Positions 56,939-64,000 of a DNA stretch of 64,000 nucleotides are shown here, one piece after another. Numbering within the stretch: position 1 is the first letter of the stretch; each line of letters begins with the position of its first letter. Both the position numbers and the translations under genes were made by a program. Source of the DNA: Demequina sp. TMPB413 (GTDB taxonomy: Bacteria; Actinomycetota; Actinomycetes; Actinomycetales; Demequinaceae); the NCBI RefSeq assembly GCF_020447105.2, contig NZ_CP096184.1, positions 2,728,001 through 2,792,000 on the forward strand, written 5' to 3'. The notes under the pieces are model-generated. The model worked only from the letters and a program-made list of their open reading frames with translations. It was not told the origin of the DNA and did not search any database.

Positions 56939-57924
56939 GCCTCGACCTCCTCGGTCGCATCTGCGGCACCGGGAGCGGTGCGATTGCGTTCGCCGGTGAG
57001 GGTGAAGAAGACCTCGTCGAGGCTTGGCAACATGAGCGAGAGTTCCGTCACCTCGATCGAGGCGGCGCGAAGGCGCCCCACGACATCGGCGAGGGCTGCG
57101 TCGTTGGGAACAGGCACCGAGTATTCGCCGCTGCGAGGTTGATCGACGTGCGCTCCGTCGGTCGCGACGCCACTGAGAATCGCACGGACCTCTTCACCCT
57201 TGTCGGGCTCGGCAGGACGCACGCGCAACGTCTGGGAACCGACCACCCGTTTGAGCCGCTCGGCCGTATCGTGCGCAATGACCTCGCCGTGGTTGATGAC
57301 GACGATGTCGTCGGCAAGAGCGTCGGCCTCTTCCAAGTACTGCGTGGTGAGTAGGACGGAGGTGCCCCTGGCGACGATGTCGCGCACCACGTCCCACATG
57401 TCCTCGCGCTTGGCGGGGTCGAGGCCGGTCGTAGGTTCGTCGAGAAACACGATCTCAGGGTGGCCGGTCAGGGAGGCGGCGAGGTCGAGTCGACGCCTCA
57501 TCCCGCCCGAGTAATTCTTGGCCATCTTGTCGGCGGCCTCGGACAGGTCGAACCACTCAAGAAGCTCTGCGGCCCTCCCTTTTGCGATGGAGGGGCGCAT
57601 GTTCAGCAGCTCCCCGATCATCACGAGGTTCTCCCTGCCCGTCAGTTCTTCGTCCATCGACGCGTATTGACCGGTCAATCCCACGCGCTTGCGGACCTCG
57701 CTTGGATGACGGACGACGTCATGACCGGCGACGATGGCGCGCCCGGCGTCGGGACGTAGCAGTGTGGCAAGAATGCGCACTGCGGTGGTCTTGCCGGCGC
57801 CATTTGGCCCGAGCACGCCGAGCACCGTGCCGCGCGGGACCTGGAAGGAGACGCCCTTGAGCGCCTTGGTCTCCTTGAAGGACTTGACGAGGCCGTCGGC
57901 CTCGACCGCGATATCTGAAGACAT
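56935..57924 (-). CDS. ABC exporter ATPase (DrrA family)
   Basis: A 329-residue ATPase from the ATG at 57922-57924. Walker A GPNGAGKTT (39-47), Q-loop VGLTGQYASMDEELTGRENL, signature NYSGGMRRRLDLA, Walker B/D-loop IVFLDEPTTGLDPAKR, switch in LLTTQYLEEADALAD (Gln in place of His, as is usual in DrrA), and a C-terminal domain ending in LPSLDEVFFTLTG, the DrrA CREEM-like end. The substrate, a drug or lipid, is unknown. No TetR-type regulator is adjacent. Confidence 0.95.
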   Translation of the reverse strand: MSSDIAVEADGLVKSFKETKALKGVSFQVPRGTVLGVLGPNGAGKTTAVRILATLLRPDAGRAIVAGHDVVRHPSEVRKRVGLTGQYASMDEELTGRENLVMIGELLNMRPSIAKGRAAELLEWFDLSEAADKMAKNYSGGMRRRLDLAASLTGHPEIVFLDEPTTGLDPAKREDMWDVVRDIVARGTSVLLTTQYLEEADALADDIVVINHGEVIAHDTAERLKRVVGSQTLRVRPAEPDKGEEVRAILSGVATDGAHVDQPRSGEYSVPVPNDAALADVVGRLRAASIEVTELSLMLPSLDEVFFTLTGERNRTAPGAADATEEVEA

Positions 57925-57990
57925 GGCGACACAGTACGACGGACGTCCGACAAATGCCCTGCCGACGGGAGGCGCCGGTACCGTGGTCGT

Positions 57991-58218
57991 GTGACCAGGT
58001 ACCGCGTCCACGTGAAGCCGGGCTCGAAGAAGGGCCCGCTGGTTCAGGTCGGAGCCGACGGCCTGCTCACCGTTTTTGTACGGGAGCGTGCCGTGGACGG
58101 CCAAGCGAACGACGGCGTCGTCGCGGCGCTCGCAGAGCATTGGGGGCTGCGCAAACGGGACGTCCGTATCACCTCTGGCCACGCCTCCCGCCTCAAGACG
58201 GTGGAGATCAGCGACTAG
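57991..58218 (+). CDS. DUF167 (YggU) family protein
   Basis: A 75-residue small alpha/beta protein with the YggU pattern: VHVKPGSKKGPL, VFVRERAVDGQANDGVVAALAEHWGLRKRDVRITSGHASRLKTVEI. It starts at a GTG at 57991. Function unknown despite wide conservation. It is divergent from the DrrA-type ATPase gene. Confidence 0.92.
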   Translation: MTRYRVHVKPGSKKGPLVQVGADGLLTVFVRERAVDGQANDGVVAALAEHWGLRKRDVRITSGHASRLKTVEISD

Positions 58219-58301
58219 TCAGGCTGCCATCATCTCCAGTTTGTGCGACCACTTTGTCACAGTCGACTCACCGCGCATCCGCCCGGGACGATGAGAAGGC
58301 T

Positions 58302-60641
58302 GTGAACCGCGTTCTTGCCTCTCTCGACGGCGTGAGGCGGCATGCCCTCCGACCCGTTGGTCGCTACGTTGCGCCTGTCTCGCTCGCACTCTTGGCGTCT
58401 GGTTGGCTGGTCTTGTTCGCATTGCTCCTCACCTGGGGGCCAGGGGACTACCCTGGCCGCGACGTCACCCTGTATTTGACACTGATGATTGGTGCAGGGG
58501 TGGCCGTCCTTGCCCGAGCCGCCACATCCCACACCGATCGGTTTGCGTGGCTCTCGCTCGGATTGGCGATGATCGTGTCGTCCATTGGGGACGCCGTCTA
58601 CTCGGCGATCACCTCTGGCTCGGACGCGGAGCCGTTTCCCTCACTCGCCGATGCCTTCTACCTTGCCTATTACCCGCTGATCATCGCCGGCGTCGTCGCT
58701 TTCGTACGGCGCCGCGCGCGCGACGTTCCTTCTGTGGTGTGGTGGGACGGTTCGATATTGGCGGTTGCCGTCGGGGCGCTCGTCGGCGCCGTCTTCCTGG
58801 CGCCGCTGACGGGAACTCTCACGGGCGGCCCTCTCACCGTGATCGTCGGCGCCGCGTATCCGCTCGGAGACACGGCGGTACTCCTCATCGCGGCACTCGG
58901 CATCACGCTGGTGGGCGTGCGTCGCGCCCGCGCTCTGGTGTGGATGGGCGCCGCCATGGGCGTGTCAGCCATCGCCGACCTCGGGTATTGGAACCTCGTC
59001 GCGAGCGACTCCTACCTGGAAGGAACGGTGCTCGACGCGTTGTGGCCGCTGAGCAACATCCTGCTTGCCGTGGGGGCGTGGCTCTCGCCTTCGTCGACGG
59101 GCGATCAGATGCCAGGCACAAGAGGCCTCATGATCGTCCCCGGCGCCAGCCTGATCGCGGCCACTGCGACCCTCGCGTTTGGCAACGCGCGCAACATTCC
59201 GCTCCTCACGGTCGTGCTGGCGGTCGCTGCATTGCTGGGAGTCCTTCACCGGCTCAACACCACCGTGCGACACACCGTGCTCATGATGGACGCGCGCAAG
59301 GACGCCACCACCGACGAGCTCACCGGCCTCGCGAACCGACGCGGCTTCACCGTGGCGGCTGAGGGCGCGCTGCGCGATCTCGACGCTGGGATGTGCGCTG
59401 CTCTTCTCCACGCCGACTTGGACGGCTTCAAGGACGTGAACGACAGTTTGGGGCACGACGCTGGGGACAGGGTCCTCCGCCACGTCACTCAGCGACTTGT
59501 CGCCGAGCGGGCGCCTGCTGGCACTTTGGTGGGCAGGCTGGGCGGTGACGAATTCGCAGTCCTCATTCCGGGCGCCGACGCCGATGAGGCGGTGAAGTAC
59601 GCCCGCCGGCTCTGCACGTCGCTCGCTCGCCCGATCGACGTGGACGGCACGCGGGTCACGATGCACGCGAGCATTGGCCTCGCGATCGCCCCGATCGACG
59701 GCGACCAACTCTCCACGCTTCTCCGCAGGGCCGATATCGCGATGTACCGCGCGAAGGCTGACCGCGGAGGGGTCGCCTCCTTCGATCCCGCGGTTGACCT
59801 GGCTGGCGAGGATCACCTTCAACGAGTCGCAGAACTGCGGCAAGGGATCCTTGCGGGCGAACTCGTGCTCCACTATCAGCCCAAGATCGCACTCGCCGAT
59901 GGAGGGGTCGAAGGTGTCGAGGCCCTGGTGCGCTGGGCCAGGCCCGCTAGCGGCTTGGTGTACCCCGGAGACTTCTTGCCCCTAGCGGTACGTGCAGGGC
60001 TGATGGGCATGGTGACCAGAGCCGTGTTGGAGATCGCCGCCGATCAGGCATCGGCATGGCGCCGAAGCGGGCTCGAACTGCCGATCGCCATCAATTTGCC
60101 GTCCACGGCACTTCTTGACGAAGGATTGCCAGCGAAGGCCGCCCAGTTCCTCGCCACGCATGACCTGCCGGGGTCTGCGATCCAGGTCGAGATCACCGAG
60201 GAGGCCCTCTTGAGGGGGCGCCAACGCGCTCGTAGCGTCCTCGAAGGGCTGCGGGCTCTGGGCATCAGGACGGCAATCGATGACTACGGGACGGGCTACT
60301 CGTCGCTGATCTACCTTCACGAACTCGTGGTCGATGAGGTAAAGATCGACAGGTCCTTCATCGAGCCGCTCCTGCTCAGCGACCGATCCTCGTACATCGT
60401 GAAGTCGACGATCGACCTGGCGCACGCGCTCGGTCTGACCGTGACGGCGGAGGGGGTTGAACACGCCGACGTCGCCCAGGCACTCAAAGACCTTGGTTGC
60501 GACACCGCGCAGGGGTACTACTGGTCGCGTCCGTGCCCAGCGGCAGAACTCGAGGCCTGGCTCGCGGTCCACAGGAGCGCGTCTCAAGACGAAATGCTGG
60601 ACAGCGCTCTCGGCCTTCGCGCGTCGCCCGTGGCCGACTAG
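58302..60641 (+). CDS. Membrane GGDEF-EAL protein (c-di-GMP cyclase/phosphodiesterase)
   Basis: A 779-residue protein from the GTG at 58302 (GAGAAGG upstream). About eight to nine membrane helices (20-335) form a MASE-like sensor. A GGDEF domain follows with DELTGLANRRGF and intact signature GGDEF (414-418). There is no RxxD inhibitory site five residues before it. An EAL domain has Glu540-Ala-Leu (VEALVRW), TEEALL, the DDYGTGYSSL metal motif (Asp660-661) and KIDRSFI, so both catalytic sites look functional. Which activity dominates cannot be told from sequence. Its 3' end is 9 bases from convergent hspR. Confidence 0.94.
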   Translation: MNRVLASLDGVRRHALRPVGRYVAPVSLALLASGWLVLFALLLTWGPGDYPGRDVTLYLTLMIGAGVAVLARAATSHTDRFAWLSLGLAMIVSSIGDAVYSAITSGSDAEPFPSLADAFYLAYYPLIIAGVVAFVRRRARDVPSVVWWDGSILAVAVGALVGAVFLAPLTGTLTGGPLTVIVGAAYPLGDTAVLLIAALGITLVGVRRARALVWMGAAMGVSAIADLGYWNLVASDSYLEGTVLDALWPLSNILLAVGAWLSPSSTGDQMPGTRGLMIVPGASLIAATATLAFGNARNIPLLTVVLAVAALLGVLHRLNTTVRHTVLMMDARKDATTDELTGLANRRGFTVAAEGALRDLDAGMCAALLHADLDGFKDVNDSLGHDAGDRVLRHVTQRLVAERAPAGTLVGRLGGDEFAVLIPGADADEAVKYARRLCTSLARPIDVDGTRVTMHASIGLAIAPIDGDQLSTLLRRADIAMYRAKADRGGVASFDPAVDLAGEDHLQRVAELRQGILAGELVLHYQPKIALADGGVEGVEALVRWARPASGLVYPGDFLPLAVRAGLMGMVTRAVLEIAADQASAWRRSGLELPIAINLPSTALLDEGLPAKAAQFLATHDLPGSAIQVEITEEALLRGRQRARSVLEGLRALGIRTAIDDYGTGYSSLIYLHELVVDEVKIDRSFIEPLLLSDRSSYIVKSTIDLAHALGLTVTAEGVEHADVAQALKDLGCDTAQGYYWSRPCPAAELEAWLAVHRSASQDEMLDSALGLRASPVAD

Positions 60642-60650
60642 CCCCTCGCG

Positions 60651-61064
60651 TTAGGAGGAACGGCCTCGCCAGACGACCAGGCCGCGGCCTTCGTCCCGTC
60701 GGCCGCGTTGACCGCGTTCCACGATGACGACGTTTCCCGAAGGTCCCGTGGTGAAGACACGCGAGCCGAGATCCGCACGGGGCCGCAGCCGTTCGACCTC
60801 TGCTTCCAGCCGCTCGACCCGCTTGCTGAGCGTCAGGATGCGCGCGATGCCAGCCAGGTTGATGCCCTCTTTTTGGCTCATGCGTTGTACCTCGCGCAGC
60901 GTCGCGACGTCGCGCAAGGAGTAGCGGCGGCCTCCGCCGGGACGACGCCGGGGCACCACCAGCCCGAGCCTGTCGTACTGGCGCAGGGTCTGGGCGTGCA
61001 TCCCGGCGAGTTCAGCCGCGGCGGAAATCAGGAACACGGGTTCGTCTACGTCCGGTTGCTCCAT
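60651..61064 (-). CDS. hspR: Heat-shock repressor HspR
   Basis: A 137-residue MerR-family autorepressor of the dnaK operon. The winged helix reads FLISAAAELAGMHAQTLRQYDRLGLVVPRR, then GGGRRYSLRDVATLREVQRMSQKEGINLAGI, both diagnostic of HspR, followed by a coiled coil (ERLEAEVERLR) and a basic disordered tail. It is the last gene of dnaK-grpE-dnaJ-hspR. Its HAIR operator, normally upstream of dnaK, lies outside the window. Confidence 0.96.
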   Translation of the reverse strand: MEQPDVDEPVFLISAAAELAGMHAQTLRQYDRLGLVVPRRRPGGGRRYSLRDVATLREVQRMSQKEGINLAGIARILTLSKRVERLEAEVERLRPRADLGSRVFTTGPSGNVVIVERGQRGRRDEGRGLVVWRGRSS

Positions 61065-61106
61065 GACTCCTCCTTTCCGTCGGGCCTCATTGCCCAGGCT
61101 AGGGTT

Positions 61107-62036
61107 CTACTTGGCCGCGTCGTCGTACAAGCGTGCCCGCGGGTCGTCTGCTGCCGTCTCGAGGGCAAACGCCTGGAGTGCCTCTTTGGCGGCCTTCGAG
61201 AGCTTTGAGGGCACCGCCACTTCGACGCGCACCAGCAAGTCGCCCACGCCGTCCTTGGCCACCAGCCCCTTGCCCTTGACGCGTAGCGTCGCTCCAGACG
61301 ACGTGCCCGGTGCGATCTTCACCTTGACACGTTCCCCCGTCAGCGTCGGCACCTCGACGGTCGCACCCAGGACGGCCTCGTCGAAGGACACGGGGAGATT
61401 CATGCGGAGGTTGCGGCCGTCGGCCGTGAAGACGGGGTGCTTGCCCACATGCACGGTCAGGATCACGTCTCCCGCTGGGCCGCCGCCAGCACCGGGGCGA
61501 CCCTTGCCGCGGATCCGAATCTTCTGTCCGTCAGCGACGCCCACCGGAAGTCGTGTCGAGACGCGTTGACCGTCGATGCCGAGCGTGACTGTCGCGCCTT
61601 GAGTCGCTTGCCTGAACGTCACCTCGGTCGCCGCTGCGAGGTCGGCTCCGCGCTGGGGTCCGCGGCCGCGACCGCCGAACAGGCCGCCAAGGATGTCCTC
61701 GAAGCCCTGGCCGCGCGTCGGCCCGCCCCCGAACATGCCGCCGAACACGTCTTCGAAGCCCTGACCGCCGCCTGGGCCGCCCGCCTGGAAGCGAGCGCCC
61801 CCGCCCATGGCGCGAATAGCGTCGTACTGCTGGCGCTGTTCGGCATCGGATAGCACGCCATAGGCCTCGCCGACCTCTTTGAAGCGCTTCTCGGCCGACG
61901 CGTCATTGGGATGGCGGTCGGGGTGGAGGTCGCGCGCGAGCTTGCGGTAGGCCTTCTTGATGTCGGTGGCGGAGGCATCCTTCGGCACGCCAAGCGTCGC
62001 GTAGAAGTCCTTGTTGAACCAGTCTTGGCTTGTCAC
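61107..62036 (-). CDS. dnaJ: DnaJ-type co-chaperone without zinc finger
   Basis: A 309-residue J-domain protein. J domain 9-75 ([39 protein letters not shown] intact), a Gly/Phe-rich region with repeated [25 protein letters not shown], then two C-terminal beta domains. The CxxCxGxG zinc finger of type A DnaJ is absent; the protein has no cysteine. It is therefore a type B (CbpA/DnaJ2-like) co-chaperone although it occupies the dnaJ1 position in the hspR operon. It stimulates DnaK ATPase. Confidence 0.95.
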   Translation of the reverse strand: MTSQDWFNKDFYATLGVPKDASATDIKKAYRKLARDLHPDRHPNDASAEKRFKEVGEAYGVLSDAEQRQQYDAIRAMGGGARFQAGGPGGGQGFEDVFGGMFGGGPTRGQGFEDILGGLFGGRGRGPQRGADLAAATEVTFRQATQGATVTLGIDGQRVSTRLPVGVADGQKIRIRGKGRPGAGGGPAGDVILTVHVGKHPVFTADGRNLRMNLPVSFDEAVLGATVEVPTLTGERVKVKIAPGTSSGATLRVKGKGLVAKDGVGDLLVRVEVAVPSKLSKAAKEALQAFALETAADDPRARLYDDAAK

Positions 62037-62072
62037 GGCTTGCCTCCTTTCTTGTCCGATGCTGCGGGGTGG

Positions 62073-62654
62073 TTAGTCGTCTGCTGGCTGGGCGACGATC
62101 ACGCGTGCGGCTCGCACCACGCGTTCGCCGAGGCGGTGGCCCGGTTGGGCGACGTGCTGCACCGTCGGTTCGCTGACGTCGGCGCTTGGCTGTGACATGA
62201 GCGCCTCGTGGAGCGCAGGGTCGAAAGTCTCGCCCTCAGCGCCGAAGCTTGACCATCCGAAGCGGCCGAGGGCCTCTTCGAGCTTCTCCGCGATGGACGC
62301 GAAGGGCCCCTCCGCGAGGTCGCCGTGTTGGCGTGCCGCGGCAATGTCGTCGAGAACTGGCAAGAGCGCTTCGAGCACCTTGGCCGTCGCGACGTCCCCG
62401 ATGGCGAGGCGGTCGCGATCGACGCGCTTGCGATAGTTCACGTACTCCGCTTGGAGGCGCTGGAGGTCGGCCAAGTGCTCTGCGGCCTTCACCTCCGCCT
62501 GGGTGAGCGCGTCGTCGGCGCCCGCCTCATCGGCGTCAAAGTCGTCCTTCTTGCCCTCGTCCGTCGCGGCGTCGTCGATGATCTGCTCGGCCTCAGCCAA
62601 GGCGTCGTCCGCGCCGTCGTCGTCTGGCGTTGAGTACCCTGTGTTGTCTTCCAT
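62073..62654 (-). CDS. grpE: Nucleotide exchange factor GrpE
   Basis: A 193-residue DnaK co-chaperone. An acidic disordered head (DDDGADDALAEAEQIIDD), a long coiled coil (AEHLADLQRLQAEYVNYRKRVDRDR) and the C-terminal beta domain (GEGETFDPALHEAL, VxxVxQPGHRLGERVVRAARVIVAQP). Full length, between dnaK and dnaJ. Confidence 0.96.
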   Translation of the reverse strand: MEDNTGYSTPDDDGADDALAEAEQIIDDAATDEGKKDDFDADEAGADDALTQAEVKAAEHLADLQRLQAEYVNYRKRVDRDRLAIGDVATAKVLEALLPVLDDIAAARQHGDLAEGPFASIAEKLEEALGRFGWSSFGAEGETFDPALHEALMSQPSADVSEPTVQHVAQPGHRLGERVVRAARVIVAQPADD

Positions 62655-62726
62655 GACGTCCTTCCATGCACTGTGGCGGCGAGCGGACTTCCCCGCCCGC
62701 CGCCAACTGTGCGCTGTAGTTCTGGA

Positions 62727-64000
62727 CTACTTCGTGTCGTCCTCGTCGTCAACGATCTCGGCGTCAACGACGTCGTCATCGGAGGAAGCAGACTCGCCAG
62801 CTGGGGCGTCAGCGCCGGGCTCGCCACCGGCCTCTTGTTCGGCCTTGTAGATGGCCTCGCCGATGCGCTGGGCCTTGGCGACGAGGTCGTCGTGCGCGGT
62901 CTTCACCGCGTCGGTGTCCTCGCCCTCGAGGGCCTTGCGGACCTCGGCGATAGCCTCCTTGACCTCGTCGGCCACTTCGGCGGGAACCTTGTCCTCGTTG
63001 TCGGACAGGATCTTCTCCGTCGAGTAGGCGAAGTTCTCCGCATTGTTGCGGGTCTCTGCCTCCTCGCGGCGCTTCTTGTCCTCGGCCTCGTGCTCCTCGG
63101 CATCCTTGACCATGCGGTCGATGTCTTCCTTCGACAATGCAGAGCCGCCCGTGACGGTGATCGAGGACTCCTTGCCGGTGCCGCGGTCCTTGGCATGGAC
63201 GTGCACGATGCCATTGGCGTCGATGTCGAACGTGACCTCGATCTGGGGCACTCCGCGGGGGGCCGGGGCAATGCCGCCCAGCTCGAAGGTGCCGAGCAAC
63301 TTGTTGTCCCTGGCGAACTGGCGCTCGCCCTGGAACACCTGGATCATCACCGACGGCTGGTTGTCATCCGCGGTGGAGAACACCTCGGAGGACTTGGTGG
63401 GGATCGCGGTGTTGCGCTCGATCAGCGTGGTCATCACGCCGCCCTTGGTCTCGATGCCGAGGCTGAGGGGGGTGACGTCGATCAGCAGGACGTCCTTGCG
63501 TTCGCCCTTGATGACGCCGGCCTGGAGGGCTGCGCCAACGGCAACGACCTCATCAGGGTTGACGCCCTTGTTGGGCTCCTGGCCGCCGGTGAGTTCCTTG
63601 ACCACGTCGGTCACGGCCGGCATACGGGTCGAGCCGCCGACCATCACCACGTGGTCGATGTCTGCGAGCTTGATGCCCGCGTCCTTGATGACCTGGTTGA
63701 ACGGCGCCTTCGTGCGCTCGAGCAGGTCCTTGGTCATGTCCTGGAACTTGGAGCGGGTGAGCTTGGTGTCCAGGTGGACGGGGCCGTTCTCGCCGATGCT
63801 GAGGTACTGCAGCGAGATGGTGGTCTGCTGAGCGGAGCTGAGTTCCTTCTTGGCCTGCTCAGCGGCCTCGCGGAGGCGCTGCAGGGCTGACTTGTCCTTT
63901 GACAGGTCAACACCCTCCGAGTTCTTGACTTCCTTCACCAGGAAGTCGACGATGCGCTGGTCCCAGTCGTCGCCGCCGAGGCGGTTGTCGCCCGCCGTGG
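62727..64000 (-). CDS. dnaK: Chaperone DnaK (N-terminus beyond the window)
   Basis: About 424 C-terminal residues of the Hsp70 chaperone; the reading frame stays open to the right edge ([19 protein letters not shown]), so the start lies outside. Visible are the C-terminal part of the ATPase domain ([30 protein letters not shown]), the linker [16 protein letters not shown], the substrate-binding beta sandwich ([26 protein letters not shown]), the helical lid and an acidic tail ([15 protein letters not shown]). First gene of the dnaK-grpE-dnaJ-hspR operon. Confidence 0.97.
   Translation of the reverse strand, partial: TAGDNRLGGDDWDQRIVDFLVKEVKNSEGVDLSKDKSALQRLREAAEQAKKELSSAQQTTISLQYLSIGENGPVHLDTKLTRSKFQDMTKDLLERTKAPFNQVIKDAGIKLADIDHVVMVGGSTRMPAVTDVVKELTGGQEPNKGVNPDEVVAVGAALQAGVIKGERKDVLLIDVTPLSLGIETKGGVMTTLIERNTAIPTKSSEVFSTADDNQPSVMIQVFQGERQFARDNKLLGTFELGGIAPAPRGVPQIEVTFDIDANGIVHVHAKDRGTGKESSITVTGGSALSKEDIDRMVKDAEEHEAEDKKRREEAETRNNAENFAYSTEKILSDNEDKVPAEVADEVKEAIAEVRKALEGEDTDAVKTAHDDLVAKAQRIGEAIYKAEQEAGGEPGADAPAGESASSDDDVVDAEIVDDEDDTK

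Noticed and set aside
62673-63890. A 405-codon open frame antisense to dnaK
   Set aside because: Long antisense ORFs opposite dnaK are well-known artefacts of its codon pattern; no independent support.

Overview
The window is 64 kb of dense, high-GC chromosomal DNA from an actinobacterium. Gene content points to the Micrococcales, perhaps a Cellulomonas/Demequina-like genus; the genus is an inference from gene order and protein style, not a database match. Supporting signs are dnaK-grpE-dnaJ-hspR, ClpC, DUF2510 and DUF2516 proteins, an orphan GlnR-type regulator, a Crp next to a PonA2-type PBP, and synteny with mycobacteria (YgfZ, Rv0813c-like barrel, thioredoxin-like, membrane protein, glnR; and nth, crp, RidA, ponA2). 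There are no rRNA genes, insertion sequences, prophage genes or CRISPR arrays. About 90% is coding, and many gene pairs overlap by 1-8 bases, indicating short operons.

Layout. 0-7.5 kb: a truncated TetR gene, a giant Pro/Glu-rich membrane protein, radA, a small membrane-anchored protein, mutY and a DUF2510 protein. 7.5-12.4 kb: an aldo/keto reductase and three paralogous envelope proteins of unknown function. 12.5-16.6 kb: clpC, a DUF2975/HTH pair with a visible promoter-operator, and dtd. 16.6-21.7 kb: a minus-strand operon of cysteine/redox-type proteins (DsrE, DUF4395, thioredoxin-like), a 36-residue membrane peptide, an FABP-like barrel and YgfZ, divergent from a glnR-like gene. 21.8-29.3 kb: nhaA, nth, an RsiG-like coiled coil overlapping crp, DUF4177 plus RidA, a class A PBP with PASTA domain, and a phosphoesterase. 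29.3-34.9 kb: tRNA-Pro, a four-copy 46-bp tandem repeat, a ROK regulator, lysC-asd with an internal lysC start, and a carboxylesterase. 35-45.3 kb: an ABC exporter, recR, a VOC protein, dnaX, the SRP RNA, two tRNA-Ser genes, a LytR_C protein, a chemoreceptor with a structured leader, tadA, upp and a lipoprotein. 45.3-49.8 kb: nrdA-nrdB behind two NrdR boxes. 49.8-58 kb: an MFS exporter, a PfpI-family protein, a one-polypeptide ECF sigma/anti-sigma/surface protein divergent from a degenerate GGDEF protein, and a DrrAB-type exporter. 58-64 kb: a DUF167 protein, a membrane GGDEF-EAL protein, then hspR, dnaJ, grpE and the C-terminal two thirds of dnaK.

The most interesting items are: a ribonucleotide reductase beta subunit with the residues of class Ic (Phe in place of the radical Tyr, Glu as first metal ligand); the sigma/anti-sigma/sensor fusion; an RsiG-like protein with a degraded c-di-GMP motif translationally coupled to crp, in a genome with a catalytically intact GGDEF-EAL protein; and a chemoreceptor mRNA leader that can sequester its own ribosome-binding site.
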